Source: Bacillus sp. M6-12
GTDB lineage: Bacteria > Bacillota > Bacilli > Bacillales > DSM-1321
DNA length: 58,147 nt
Assembly (NCBI RefSeq): GCF_002860285.1
Contig: NZ_PGVF01000028.1
Span: 1-58,147, forward strand
Direction: 5' to 3'
Each line of letters opens with the position of its first letter. The stretch's first letter is position 1. Of this stretch, positions 7,903 to 16,233 are shown piece by piece. Under the pieces are notes generated by a model. It worked only from the letters and a program-made list of their open reading frames with translations, did no database searches and had not been told where the DNA came from. The position numbers and the translations under genes were made by a program.

Positions 7903-8755
7903 AAAAGAAGGGCAGGAACCCGCTCTTTATTTGGTCCCTACCCCGATCGGAAATTTAGAGGATATTAGCTACAGGGCTTTGCGAATTCTTAAGGAAGCGG
8001 ATGTCATCGCCGCTGAGGATACCCGAAACACGAAAAAACTTTGCAATTACTTCGAGATTGAAACACCTGTAGTTAGTTACCATGAACACAATAAGCAGGC
8101 AAGCGGAAGAAAAATGATCGAAAGGCTTAAATCCGGCCAAACGATTGCCCTTGTCAGCGATGCAGGTATGCCAACCATATCTGATCCCGGCTACGAGCTT
8201 GTACAAGAAGCTCTAGAGGAAAAGGTTACAGTTATTCCGCTTCCGGGGGCAAATGCAGCGCTTACGGCCTTGATTGCTTCGGGCTTACCGCCGCAGCCCT
8301 TTTACTTTTATGGATTTTTGCAAAGAGGAGCAAAAGAGAAAAGGCGGGAGCTGGAGGATTTGAAAAAAATCCAGTCTACCTTTATCCTATATGAGTCTCC
8401 ACACCGGCTAAAGGAAACCTTAAAGCTGCTTCTTGAAGTGGCAGGCAACAGGCAAATCGTGCTTTGCAGAGAGCTTACAAAAAAGTTTGAAGAATTCATC
8501 CGCTGTTCAGTCAGTGAAGCCCTAGATTGGGCTTTGAATTCAGAAATACGAGGTGAATTTTGCCTTGTGATAGAGGGAGCCTCTGAAGCAGATGATGAAC
8601 CTGAAGTTAAATGGTGGGAAAGCAAAACGATCGAAGAACATGTCGATTTTTATATCGAAAGCAAGGGTGTTTCCTCAAAAGAGGCCATTAAGCTTGCAGC
8701 TAAAGACCGTGACATTAATAAACGGGATGTGTATCAGGCTTATCATATAGAATAA
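7880..8755 (+). CDS. rsmI: 16S rRNA (cytidine1402-2'-O)-methyltransferase
   Basis: RsmI adds the 2'-O-methyl at C1402 of 16S rRNA. The 291-aa product is a tetrapyrrole-methylase-type fold with 'VPTPIGNLEDIS', 'AAEDTRNTKKL', 'SDAGMPTISDPGY' and 'PLPGANAA'. ATG 7880 is chosen: AAGGAG (7861-7866) lies upstream and the N-terminus matches B. subtilis YabC; TTG 7856 is an alternative that sits before that site. Last of the trmN6-yazA-rsmI unit; convergent with abrB. Confidence 0.94.
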   Translation: MWQQKSFEKEGQEPALYLVPTPIGNLEDISYRALRILKEADVIAAEDTRNTKKLCNYFEIETPVVSYHEHNKQASGRKMIERLKSGQTIALVSDAGMPTISDPGYELVQEALEEKVTVIPLPGANAALTALIASGLPPQPFYFYGFLQRGAKEKRRELEDLKKIQSTFILYESPHRLKETLKLLLEVAGNRQIVLCRELTKKFEEFIRCSVSEALDWALNSEIRGEFCLVIEGASEADDEPEVKWWESKTIEEHVDFYIESKGVSSKEAIKLAAKDRDINKRDVYQAYHIE

Positions 8756-8830
8756 AAGCATTCAGGAAATCCAGTCCGGCGAAGGATGTTAGATTTTAAA
8801 GATTTGATGCAGTTAACTCATTGTTATGAT

Positions 8831-8883
8831 GATATATACAAAAAACCCTTGCCTAGAAGCGGCAAGGGCATTTTGTATATATC
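8831..8883 (-). terminator. abrB terminator (bidirectional hairpin)
   Basis: A perfect 8-bp core (CCCTTGCC 8846-8853 with GGCAAGGG 8861-8868) is surrounded by a further 13-bp inverted repeat (8831-8843 with 8871-8883). On the minus strand the core is followed by a T6 run, so it terminates abrB; on the plus strand it can also stop rsmI transcripts. Confidence 0.88.
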
Positions 8884-8901
8884 ATCCGCGGATGCGGTTA
8901 A

Positions 8902-9186
8902 TTATTTCGATACTTCAAATGTTTCGCGGATTTCTTTAAATAATTGTTCTGCGCCTTCACGGCTAAGAACTAATTTACCGCCAGCTAATGAGATATTCTC
9001 ATCTGATACTTCGCCCGTAACCTGGCAAACCATGTTTGGCTTATATTTCTTTAAGACGATACGCTCATCATCAACGTAGATTTCCAAAGCGTCTTTTTCA
9101 GCAATTCCCAGAGTACGGCGCAATTCAATAGGAATAACTACACGGCCCAATTCATCCACTTTTCTTACAATACCTGTTGACTTCAT
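8902..9186 (-). CDS. abrB: transition-state regulator AbrB
   Basis: DNA-binding repressor of stationary-phase genes. The 94-aa product begins 'MKSTGIVRKVDELGRVVIP', the swapped-hairpin SpoVT-AbrB DNA-binding domain (residues 1-50), and ends with the dimerisation region, very close to B. subtilis AbrB. A longer frame to 9240 exists, but the start at 9186 has GAGGGG upstream and matches the family. The only minus-strand protein gene here. The upstream region carries Spo0A boxes, so repression by Spo0A~P is likely. It probably acts on spoVG and abrB itself. Confidence 0.97.
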   Translation of the reverse strand: MKSTGIVRKVDELGRVVIPIELRRTLGIAEKDALEIYVDDERIVLKKYKPNMVCQVTGEVSDENISLAGGKLVLSREGAEQLFKEIRETFEVSK

Positions 9187-9232
9187 ACCCAATTCCCCTC
9201 TCGAACGTTTAGATCCCGATTTTATATCTATT

Positions 9233-9249
9233 TTCGTCATAATTCGACA
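9233..9249 (-). promoter_or_regulatory. tandem Spo0A boxes in the abrB leader
   Basis: On the minus strand TGTCGAA (9249-9243) and TGACGAA (9239-9233) are two matches to the TGnCGAA box, 10 bp apart, about 12-28 nt downstream of the predicted abrB start site. The B. subtilis abrB promoter is repressed by Spo0A through boxes in this position. Confidence 0.8.
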
Positions 9250-9267
9250 AAGTTTTTATATATATTA

Positions 9268-9296
9268 AATATACCAGCCATTCCCATATTCGTCAA
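9268..9296 (-). promoter_or_regulatory. sigma-A promoter of abrB
   Basis: On the minus strand TTGACG (9296-9291), a 17-bp spacer and TATATT (9273-9268). A third TGACGAA box overlaps the -35 (9295-9289). Confidence 0.7.
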
Positions 9297-9416
9297 TGAT
9301 TTTATAGCAACAATTTACATTTGTAATAAAAGTCCAGTAACCATAAGGGTTAAGAAAGATCAAAAGATAAATAATAATCCGCATTATTGGACAAGAAGTT
9401 CAAAATCTGTGAAAAT

Positions 9417-9445
9417 ATCGACAATATAATCGACTCAATTCGACA
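9417..9445 (-). promoter_or_regulatory. upstream cluster of Spo0A-like boxes
   Basis: On the minus strand TGTCGAA (9445-9439, exact), AGTCGAT (9435-9429) and TGTCGAT (9423-9417) lie 10 and 12 bp apart in the abrB-metG gap, about 120-150 bp upstream of the abrB promoter. Function is inferred from sequence only. Confidence 0.4.
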
Positions 9446-9710
9446 TAAATAGCGTTGTTAATTAAGTAATGGAATTGTAATAACCAATTGTGAAAATAAG
9501 TATTATCATTTCTGAATATAAGGTCGTTTGCGCTTTCCATATGTATATTTTATCAGTAAAATAGGTAATGCTGACATAATGACCACCAGTGTATATATGG
9601 AATCTTTGTAAATCTTTAGAAAAGAAAATTATAGAAGAATTTCTCTTTTTTTATTCAGTAAAAGAGGGTTAAGATGGTAGTATAAGTAGTGAGAATACGG
9701 TTATTCGGCA

Positions 9711-9735
9711 GTTGTGCTGTTCATTCAGCACCAAC
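9711..9735 (+). promoter_or_regulatory. metG leader hairpin
   Basis: GTTGTGCTG pairs with CAGCACCAAC (one bulged C) just ahead of the metG ribosome binding site. It has no T run. No T-box signature is present in the 570-bp gap, so metG is not visibly under tRNA control. No sigma-A promoter stood out for metG. Confidence 0.4.
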
Positions 9736-9758
9736 AGAAATAAATTGGAGGGAACGAG

Positions 9759-11759
9759 ATGAAGGATAAGTTAAATACATTTTATATCACAACACCTATT
9801 TATTATCCAAGCGGAAATTTACATATAGGACATGCTTATACAACAGTGGCAGGAGATGCAATGGCCCGCTATAAACGTATGAGGGGCTTTGATGTGCGAT
9901 ACCTGACTGGAACGGATGAGCACGGTCAGAAGATCCAGCGTAAGGCCGAGGAAGCAGGGGTCACCCCTCAGGCTTATGTAGATGAGATCGTTTCCGGCAT
10001 TAAAAAACTGTGGAAAAAAATGGATATATCATATGATGATTTTATCCGTACTACAGATGAACGGCATAAAGAAGTTGTCACCAAAATGTTCCGTCAATTG
10101 ATGGAACAAGGCGATATTTATCTGGATGAATATGAAGGCTGGTATTCGGTTTCCGATGAGACCTATTATACTGAACTGCAATTAGTTGATCCGGTTTATG
10201 ATGAAAACGGAAAAATAATTGGCGGAAAAAGCCCTGACAGCGGCCATTCAGTAGAACTTGTCAAAGAAGAATCTTATTTCTTCAGGATGGGCAAGTATGC
10301 TGACCGACTGCTTGAGTATTATGAGCAGAATCCTAATTTTATCCAGCCAGAATCCCGAAAGAATGAAATGATTAATAACTTTATCAAACCTGGATTAGAA
10401 GACTTGGCTGTTTCCAGGACAACATTCGACTGGGGAATCAAGGTTCCTGGCGATCCAAAACATGTAATTTACGTCTGGATTGATGCGCTTTCCAATTATA
10501 TTACGGCTCTTGGGTATGGGACAGATAATGATGCTAATTATTTAAATTATTGGCCGGCTGATGTGCACCTTATGAGTAAGGAGATTGCCCGCTTCCATAC
10601 AATTTACTGGCCGATTATGCTAATGGCACTTGATCTTCCGCTGCCTAAACAAGTATTTGCACATGGCTGGCTTTTAATGAAGGATGGGAAAATGTCAAAG
10701 TCTAAGGGAAATGTCGTTGATCCTGCGACACTGATTGACCGATATGGACTTGATGCACTGCGTTATTATTTACTTCGTGAAGTGCCATTTGGATCCGATG
10801 GCGTTTTTACGCCAGAGGGCTTTGCGGAAAGAATTAATTTTGACTTAGCCAATGACCTTGGTAACCTTCTAAACAGAACGGTAGCGATGGTTGATAAATA
10901 TTTCGATGGTATCATACCAGACTATAAAGACTCGGAGAAAGAATTTGACAACGCTCTTCTTCAGGCTAATAAGGAAACAGTAGTTAACTATGAAGAGGCT
11001 ATGGAACATATGAGCTTTTCAGTTGCCCTATCAACGGTATGGCAGCTAGTAAGCAGGACTAATAAGTATATTGATGAAACAAAGCCTTGGGCACTTGCAA
11101 AGGATGAAGGAAGCCAGGGTGAACTTGCAAGCGTGATGGTCCATCTTGCTGAAACACTAAGGAGGATTGCGATCCTGCTCCAGCCTTTCATGACACAGAC
11201 ACCTGAAAAGATTTATGCCCAGCTTGGAATCGAGGATGAAGCTTTAAAGTCTTGGGATAGTTTAGAACAGTTTGGCCTGATAGCTTCCGGCACTAAGGTA
11301 GTGAAGGGCGACCCAATCTTCCCTCGTCTTGAGCTTCAGGAAGAGATTGAGTACATTAAATCGAAGATGCAGGGCGGAATTACCGGAGAAACGGAAGAAA
11401 AGAAAGAGACAAAAACAGTGAATGTTCCGGAAGCTGATGAAATTGCGATTGATGACTTTATGAAAGTTGATTTACGCGTTGCTGAAGTTCTTCACGCAGA
11501 GCCAGTCAAAAAAACGGATAAACTATTGAAGCTGCAGCTGGATCTCGGATATGAAAAGAGACAGGTAGTATCCGGTATTGCTCAATACTACAAGCCAGAA
11601 GATCTGGTAGGAAAAAAAGTGATATGCATCACCAATTTAAAGCCTGTTAAACTTCGCGGGGAGCTTTCACAAGGGATGATTCTCGCTGGGAGCCAGGATG
11701 GGGAGCTTTCACTAGCCACTGTTGATGGCTCATTGCCAAATGGATCAAAAGTAAAATAA
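9759..11759 (+). CDS. metG: methionyl-tRNA synthetase
   Basis: Class I synthetase charging tRNA-Met (666 aa). 'HIGH' is at residues 22-25 ('GNLHIGHAYTT') and 'KMSKS' at 311-315. The connective region around residues 125-165 has no cysteines, so the zinc knuckle seen in some relatives is absent. A C-terminal tRNA-binding OB-fold (about 565-666, 'DLRVAEVLHAEPV') is present, as in other Firmicutes. ATG follows GGAGGG. Monocistronic, followed by a terminator. Called metS in B. subtilis. Confidence 0.97.
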   Translation: MKDKLNTFYITTPIYYPSGNLHIGHAYTTVAGDAMARYKRMRGFDVRYLTGTDEHGQKIQRKAEEAGVTPQAYVDEIVSGIKKLWKKMDISYDDFIRTTDERHKEVVTKMFRQLMEQGDIYLDEYEGWYSVSDETYYTELQLVDPVYDENGKIIGGKSPDSGHSVELVKEESYFFRMGKYADRLLEYYEQNPNFIQPESRKNEMINNFIKPGLEDLAVSRTTFDWGIKVPGDPKHVIYVWIDALSNYITALGYGTDNDANYLNYWPADVHLMSKEIARFHTIYWPIMLMALDLPLPKQVFAHGWLLMKDGKMSKSKGNVVDPATLIDRYGLDALRYYLLREVPFGSDGVFTPEGFAERINFDLANDLGNLLNRTVAMVDKYFDGIIPDYKDSEKEFDNALLQANKETVVNYEEAMEHMSFSVALSTVWQLVSRTNKYIDETKPWALAKDEGSQGELASVMVHLAETLRRIAILLQPFMTQTPEKIYAQLGIEDEALKSWDSLEQFGLIASGTKVVKGDPIFPRLELQEEIEYIKSKMQGGITGETEEKKETKTVNVPEADEIAIDDFMKVDLRVAEVLHAEPVKKTDKLLKLQLDLGYEKRQVVSGIAQYYKPEDLVGKKVICITNLKPVKLRGELSQGMILAGSQDGELSLATVDGSLPNGSKVK

Positions 11760-11765
11760 AAAAAT

Positions 11766-11811
11766 CCAAGCATACCAATTGTTTCATGTGGAACATTGGT
11801 ATGCTTTTTTT
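11766..11811 (+). terminator. terminator after metG
   Basis: A 12-bp stem (AAGCATACCAAT 11768-11779 with ATTGGTATGCTT 11795-11806) and T run. Confidence 0.88.
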
Positions 11812-12120
11812 ATTTGTTTAAAATAATATTTATTATATGGAAATTCTCGTCTGTGTTTTTTTTTTTTTATTCAAAGCAGATTAACGATGATGGAAAATTT
11901 ATTTATCTTAAAATAATATTTTAAAAAATAATGGTATAGAGTAAAGTCTTTCTCCCGAAAAATAAAAGGGAATAGTCGAAGAGCATATTGTTTTTCAAAA
12001 CATGCTTGTCTATGTAGAATATAAATAATTTTAAGCCAAGGAAATCAAGGTGTTTTGTCTCTGTAATGTTTTTGTTACAAAACTGTTAAACATTGTTTGT
12101 ATGATTGGTTAATACACTAG
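11812..12120. other. AT-rich gap between metG and tatD
   Basis: Strongly AT-rich, with a run of more than ten T residues near 11857-11870 and a short TTTTGT-T-ACAAAA palindrome near 12071-12083. No gene is seen. A promoter for tatD must lie here or just downstream, but no clear -35/-10 pair was found. Confidence 0.4.
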
Positions 12121-12141
12121 ATGCTAGAGAGGAAGAACCAC

Positions 12142-12909
12142 ATGCTTTTTGATACACATGCTCACTTAAACGCTCAGCAATATGAAGAAGATTTGGAACA
12201 GGTGATTGAAAGAGCCAGAAAGGAGGGTGTTAGCAACATTGTAGTAGTAGGGTTTGACCAGCCTACGATCACAAGTGCCATGGAGTTAACAGAGAAATAC
12301 GAATTTATTTATGCATGTGTCGGCTGGCATCCGGTTGATGCTATTGATATGACCGATGATGATCTGAAATGGATTGAAGATCTTGCCAGCCACCCAAAAG
12401 TAGTAGCAATTGGAGAAATGGGTTTGGACTACCATTGGGATAAGTCGCCTAAGGAGATTCAAAAGGAAGTGTTCCGAAAACAGATTCGGCTTGCGAAAAA
12501 GGTCAATCTTCCAATCATGATACATAATCGGGAAGCTACAGCAGATATAGTAGAAATTCTAAAGGAAGAGAACGCAGCGGAGGTAGGCGGTATCATGCAT
12601 TGCTTTAGTGGAAGCGCTGAAACAGCACTGGAATGTGTGGAGATGAATTTCTATATTTCACTTGGGGGTCCGGTGACTTTCAAGAACGCGAAGAAACCTA
12701 AAGAGGTAGCTGCTGCTGTTCCGTTTGACCGCCTGCTGATTGAAACGGATTGTCCGTATCTTACTCCGCACCCACACCGTGGAAAGCGGAATGAGCCGGG
12801 ATATGTAAAACTAGTAGCAGAGCAAATCGCAGAAATAAAAAATGTGTCATTTGAAGAGGTTGCAGCTGTGACTACGGCAAATGCAAAGAAATTATTCGGC
12901 ATATCCTGA
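12142..12909 (+). CDS. tatD: TatD family metal-dependent hydrolase
   Basis: TIM-barrel hydrolase of the TatD/YabD family (DNase-type, metal dependent), 255 aa. Metal ligand motifs are present in order: 'DTHAHL' (His6, His8), 'GEMGLDYHW' (Glu), 'MIHNRE' (His), 'MHCFSG' (His) and 'ETDCPYLTPHP' (Asp). ATG 12142 follows AGAGGAAG and gives the usual N-terminus 'MLFDTHAHLN'; an upstream ATG at 12121 would place that site inside the gene. Cellular substrate is not known from sequence. Confidence 0.93.
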   Translation: MLFDTHAHLNAQQYEEDLEQVIERARKEGVSNIVVVGFDQPTITSAMELTEKYEFIYACVGWHPVDAIDMTDDDLKWIEDLASHPKVVAIGEMGLDYHWDKSPKEIQKEVFRKQIRLAKKVNLPIMIHNREATADIVEILKEENAAEVGGIMHCFSGSAETALECVEMNFYISLGGPVTFKNAKKPKEVAAAVPFDRLLIETDCPYLTPHPHRGKRNEPGYVKLVAEQIAEIKNVSFEEVAAVTTANAKKLFGIS

Positions 12910-13077
12910 CAGAGGTTTTTGTCATATTTTGCATGAACTTGTACTAGAAAAACTTGTTTCTAAAAAGTTCTACAATTCTCATTCATTTCATAGGATAACC
13001 ATGTCGAGAAGTCACCCTTTCCTTTTTAAGAGAGAGTATGCATAATAAGAGATACTTTCCGCGGAATAGTGTTTAGG

Positions 13078-13107
13078 TTGACACCTTGATTAGAATGTCT
13101 TTATAAT
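13078..13107 (+). promoter_or_regulatory. sigma-A promoter of yabE
   Basis: TTGACA (13078-13083), 18-bp spacer, TATAAT (13102-13107): consensus hexamers 45 bp before the ATG. Confidence 0.85.
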
Positions 13108-13151
13108 CAATCACCGAGAGGAAGGAGGAGTTTTTCATTTATTCATTTAAC

Positions 13152-14351
13152 ATGAAAAACCTATTTTCCAGATCTTTTGGGAAAAAGAAATTAGCCATTG
13201 TGATCACGGGCCTAACTGTATTTACAGGGGCAATGGGGCTGTTACTTTACCAAGGAACGAAGAACACAGTAGCTCTCACGTTAGATGGGCAAAAGAAAGT
13301 CGTTAAGACACATGCACCAACGATTGAAGGTATTTTGAAAGATTTAGAGATTACCGTTCATGCGGAAGACTATCTATATCCCTCGAAGGATACAAAAATC
13401 AAGGAAAATTTGAATGTGGTTTGGAAGCCAGCCCGTCAAATTGAAATCATTCAAAACAATCAGAGTGCAAATGTCTGGACGACGGCTGAAACTGTCGGGG
13501 AACTGTTGAAGGAAGAGAAGCTAGAGGTAAACGAAAAGGATAAGGTTAGCCAACCCCTTGAAACGGTGCTTCAAAGCAAAATGAAAATAGCTATCGAAAA
13601 AGCATTCCCATTAAAAATAGTGGATAGCGGGATCGAACAGCAGGTTTGGTCAACTTCGACTACGGTCGCTGACTTTTTAGAACAGCAAGGTGTCAAACTT
13701 AATGACTTTGACCGGGTTGAACCAGGATTAGGTGAACAAGTTCAGGCAAACAGCGTTATAAATGTCGTGCGAGTAGAAAAAGTCACCGATGTAGTGGAAG
13801 AACCAATTAACTTCGCAGTAGTAACCAAGAAAGACAGCAGCCTTCAAAAGGGAAAAGAAAAAGTAATCAAAGAAGGTCAAAAGGGTCTTGTATCGAAACA
13901 ATATGAAGTGGTTAAGGAAAATGGAAAAGAAATAAAACGCACGCTTCTTTCAGAGAAAATGGTACGCGCCAAAAAGGATAAAGTAGTAGCTGTAGGGTCT
14001 AAACAGCTTATCGCGCAAGTATCACGCGGTGGCTCAGATCAGTATGCATCTTCTGGAAGCGGAAAGGAATTCTATGTATCTTCAACGGCATATACAGCAA
14101 GCTGTAATGGGTGTTCAGGAGTGACAGCAACTGGCCTTAACTTGAGAAGTAATCCAGGCGCTAAAGTTATTGCAGTTGATCCAAGCGTTATACCACTTGG
14201 TTCTAAGGTTTATGTAGAAGGATATGGATACGCAATCGCCGCCGATACAGGGGGAGCGATTAGAGGCCATAAAATAGACGTGTTTTTCCCTTCTAAATCA
14301 ACTGCTTACCGGTGGGGATCAAAAAAGGTAAAGATCAAGGTGCTAAACTAA
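13152..14351 (+). CDS. yabE: cell-wall-binding protein with G5 and 3D domains (YabE, Rpf-like)
   Basis: Exported cell-wall-modifying protein, 399 aa, of the YabE/YocH type, related to resuscitation-promoting factors. Order: N-terminal signal/anchor (about residues 13-33), three DUF348 repeats (about 40-210), a G5 domain (about 210-285), and a C-terminal 3D domain with the catalytic-type aspartates in 'AADTGGAIRGHKIDVF' (Asp about 365). The ATG at 13152 is 22 nt from the only strong Shine-Dalgarno (GGAGG 13125-13129); an in-frame ATT at 13137 is 7 nt from it, so the true start is uncertain. Confidence 0.88.
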   Translation: MKNLFSRSFGKKKLAIVITGLTVFTGAMGLLLYQGTKNTVALTLDGQKKVVKTHAPTIEGILKDLEITVHAEDYLYPSKDTKIKENLNVVWKPARQIEIIQNNQSANVWTTAETVGELLKEEKLEVNEKDKVSQPLETVLQSKMKIAIEKAFPLKIVDSGIEQQVWSTSTTVADFLEQQGVKLNDFDRVEPGLGEQVQANSVINVVRVEKVTDVVEEPINFAVVTKKDSSLQKGKEKVIKEGQKGLVSKQYEVVKENGKEIKRTLLSEKMVRAKKDKVVAVGSKQLIAQVSRGGSDQYASSGSGKEFYVSSTAYTASCNGCSGVTATGLNLRSNPGAKVIAVDPSVIPLGSKVYVEGYGYAIAADTGGAIRGHKIDVFFPSKSTAYRWGSKKVKIKVLN

Positions 14352-14365
14352 AGATAAAAAGCTTT

Positions 14366-14393
14366 GGCAGGGGACATGAACCCCTGTCTTTTT
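14366..14393 (+). terminator. terminator after yabE
   Basis: GGCAGGGG (14366-14373), 7-nt loop, CCCCTGTC (14381-14388), T5. Confidence 0.85.
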
Positions 14394-14506
14394 AATGCTG
14401 ACAGAAAAGTGACATGTTCACCGTTTATAAAATGCTGGAGAAAAATCAGCTAATAGTCGGGTCACATTTCATTCTTCATGATATTTGTTGTAATATAAAA
14501 AGATAC

Positions 14507-14573
14507 TAAGAAAAGTGCAAGCGCCCTGACAGGGGAAGAGAAGCTAAGTTCGCGAGTGCTGAATCTTAAACCA
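14507..14573 (-). repeat. mosaic intergenic repeat, inverted fragment (copy E)
   Basis: Read on the minus strand it matches the 3' portion of copy B: the terminal block (GAAAAGTGCAAGCGCCCTG on the plus strand, versus the exact complement in other copies with one change) and then GCTAAG-TCGC-AGTGCTG and CTTAAACC. The 5' half is missing. It lies between yabE and rnmV. Confidence 0.65.
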
Positions 14574-14644
14574 GCTAAAGAAAAAATCCTTTTACTTATT
14601 AGACGATTTTAAAAAGATATTGTTTCACATGTTCGGAGGAAAAA

Positions 14645-15205
14645 ATGAAAATAAAAGAAATAATAGTGGTTGAAGGAAAAGATGATACAGTTGCAATTAA
14701 AAGGGCTGTTGATGCCGATACAATTGAAACAAATGGTTCAGCCGTAAATGATAGCGTAATCGAACAAGTTCAGCATGCCCAAAGAATACGCGGCGTGATT
14801 ATTTTTACAGATCCTGATTACCCGGGTGAAAAAATCCGAAAAACTATTGCCGAAAAGGTGCCGGGCTGTAAGCATGCTTTTCTGCCGAAAAAGGAAGCAC
14901 TGCCCAAGTCTGGAAAAGGGATTGGTGTTGAGCATGCTTCCCCGGAATCAATCCGCAATGCCTTAAAGGAAGCGCAGATCATGCTAGAAGAGGCAAAAGA
15001 GGAAATCTCAGCAGAAGACTTGATGGATGCTGGTCTCGTAGGCGGGGCAGGTTCAAGGGAACGGCGGGAAAAGCTTGGCCTATTGCTTAAAATAGGCCAC
15101 ACGAATGGCAAACAGCTGTATAAACGGCTGAAGATGTTCCAAATTAGCAAAGAGGAATTAGTAAAGGCGCTGACGCAGATTAGACAGGAGGAAGAGCATG
15201 CATAA
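14645..15205 (+). CDS. rnmV: ribonuclease M5
   Basis: Toprim-domain endonuclease that cuts 5S rRNA precursors on both sides of the double-stranded ends. 186 aa. The Toprim glutamate is in 'VVEGKDD' (Glu10), and the aspartate pair in 'IFTDPDYPGEKIR' (about residues 56-60). Start ATG follows CGGAGG. It overlaps ksgA by 8 bp, so the two rRNA-processing genes are translationally coupled. Its 5S substrate is the gene at 160-275 among others. Confidence 0.95.
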   Translation: MKIKEIIVVEGKDDTVAIKRAVDADTIETNGSAVNDSVIEQVQHAQRIRGVIIFTDPDYPGEKIRKTIAEKVPGCKHAFLPKKEALPKSGKGIGVEHASPESIRNALKEAQIMLEEAKEEISAEDLMDAGLVGGAGSRERREKLGLLLKIGHTNGKQLYKRLKMFQISKEELVKALTQIRQEEEHA

Positions 15206-16088
15206 AGACATTGCAACTCCCATAAGGACCAAAGCAATACTTGAAAAATATGGCTTCTCTTTTAAAAAGAGCCTAGGCCAAAATTTTCTTATCGATACAA
15301 ATATTTTAGGACGAATTGTGGATCATGCAGAATTGACCGAGGAAAGCGGAGCGATTGAAATTGGACCCGGAATAGGGGCGCTGACAGAACAGCTGGCCAA
15401 GCGCAGCAAAAAGGTTGTCGCTTTTGAAATTGATCAGAGGCTGCTGCCAATCCTTAAAGAAACTTTATCGCCCTACGAAAATGTGAAGATCATCCACCAG
15501 GATATTCTAAAGGCGGATGTTATGGAGGCTATTAAGGAAGAATTTTCAGATATTAAAGACTTAATGGTTGTAGCGAATCTCCCTTACTATGTAACCACAC
15601 CCATTATTATGAAGCTTTTGGAAGAACATTTGCCAATCCGCGGAATTGTTTGTATGCTCCAAAAGGAAGTAGCGGATCGGATTGCGGCTGTCCCGGGAAC
15701 AAAGGAGTATGGTTCTTTATCGATTGCAATTCAATATTATACAAAAGCAGAAACGGTTATGGTTGTTCCTAAAACAGTATTTGTGCCGCAGCCGAATGTG
15801 GATTCAGCAGTTATTAGGCTAACTAAAAGGAACAAGCCAATAGTAGAAGTAAAGGATGAGGCCTTTTTCTTCCATGTTGTAAGGGTGAGTTTTGCTCAGA
15901 GGAGAAAGACTATTTTAAATAACCTGACTAGCCAGCTGCCAAACGGTAAGGAAAAGAAAGAAGAGATTCTTGCTGCACTGGGTTCATCGGGAATTGACCC
16001 GACCCGGAGGGGAGAAACTTTATCTATAGAAGAATTCGCTCGGCTGAGTGACGAGCTGCATGGATTTTCCGAATCGTTAATAGAATAG
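15198..16088 (+). CDS. ksgA: 16S rRNA dimethyladenosine transferase
   Basis: KsgA (RsmA) dimethylates the two adjacent adenosines A1518 and A1519 near the 16S 3' end. 296 aa. The SAM-binding motif is 'IEIGPGIGALTEQL' and the catalytic 'NLPYYVTTPI' is present. ATG 15198 follows GACAGGAGGAAG within the end of rnmV. Loss confers kasugamycin resistance in model bacteria. Followed by a terminator. Confidence 0.96.
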   Translation: MHKDIATPIRTKAILEKYGFSFKKSLGQNFLIDTNILGRIVDHAELTEESGAIEIGPGIGALTEQLAKRSKKVVAFEIDQRLLPILKETLSPYENVKIIHQDILKADVMEAIKEEFSDIKDLMVVANLPYYVTTPIIMKLLEEHLPIRGIVCMLQKEVADRIAAVPGTKEYGSLSIAIQYYTKAETVMVVPKTVFVPQPNVDSAVIRLTKRNKPIVEVKDEAFFFHVVRVSFAQRRKTILNNLTSQLPNGKEKKEEILAALGSSGIDPTRRGETLSIEEFARLSDELHGFSESLIE

Positions 16089-16097
16089 AAGCTGCAG

Positions 16098-16132
16098 AAC
16101 CCTTGTCATAATTCCCCTGTGACAGGGGTTTT
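16098..16132 (+). terminator. terminator after ksgA
   Basis: AACCCTTGTC (16098-16107) pairs with GACAGGGGTT (16121-16130) with one G-T pair, followed by TT and C/T-rich sequence. Confidence 0.7.
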
Positions 16133-16233
16133 CCTTTACCTGGTCTTGGAGAGAGATCAGCCAATAGGAATCTACACCATTTCAGTTTCTTTTGCATAGC
16201 TTAAAAAAGAGTATTAGTTTTTTTGAATGGATA

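Noticed and set aside
8786..9079. 97-aa plus-strand frame opposite abrB
   Set aside because: It is antisense to a well recognised abrB and crosses the terminator hairpin.
9663..9696. Possible sigma-H promoter for metG (AGAGGGTTA ... GAAT)
   Set aside because: The spacing between the elements is 18 bp rather than 11-14.
9187..9758. T-box or SAM riboswitch for metG
   Set aside because: No T-box sequence, specifier-type stem, antiterminator or SAM core was found.
12071..12083. TTTTGT-T-ACAAAA palindrome as an operator for tatD
   Set aside because: Short and built of A/T runs in an AT-rich gap; likely chance.
14818..15237. 139-aa minus-strand frame opposite rnmV
   Set aside because: Shadow of rnmV; Ser/Cys-rich composition typical of antisense reading and no ribosome binding site.
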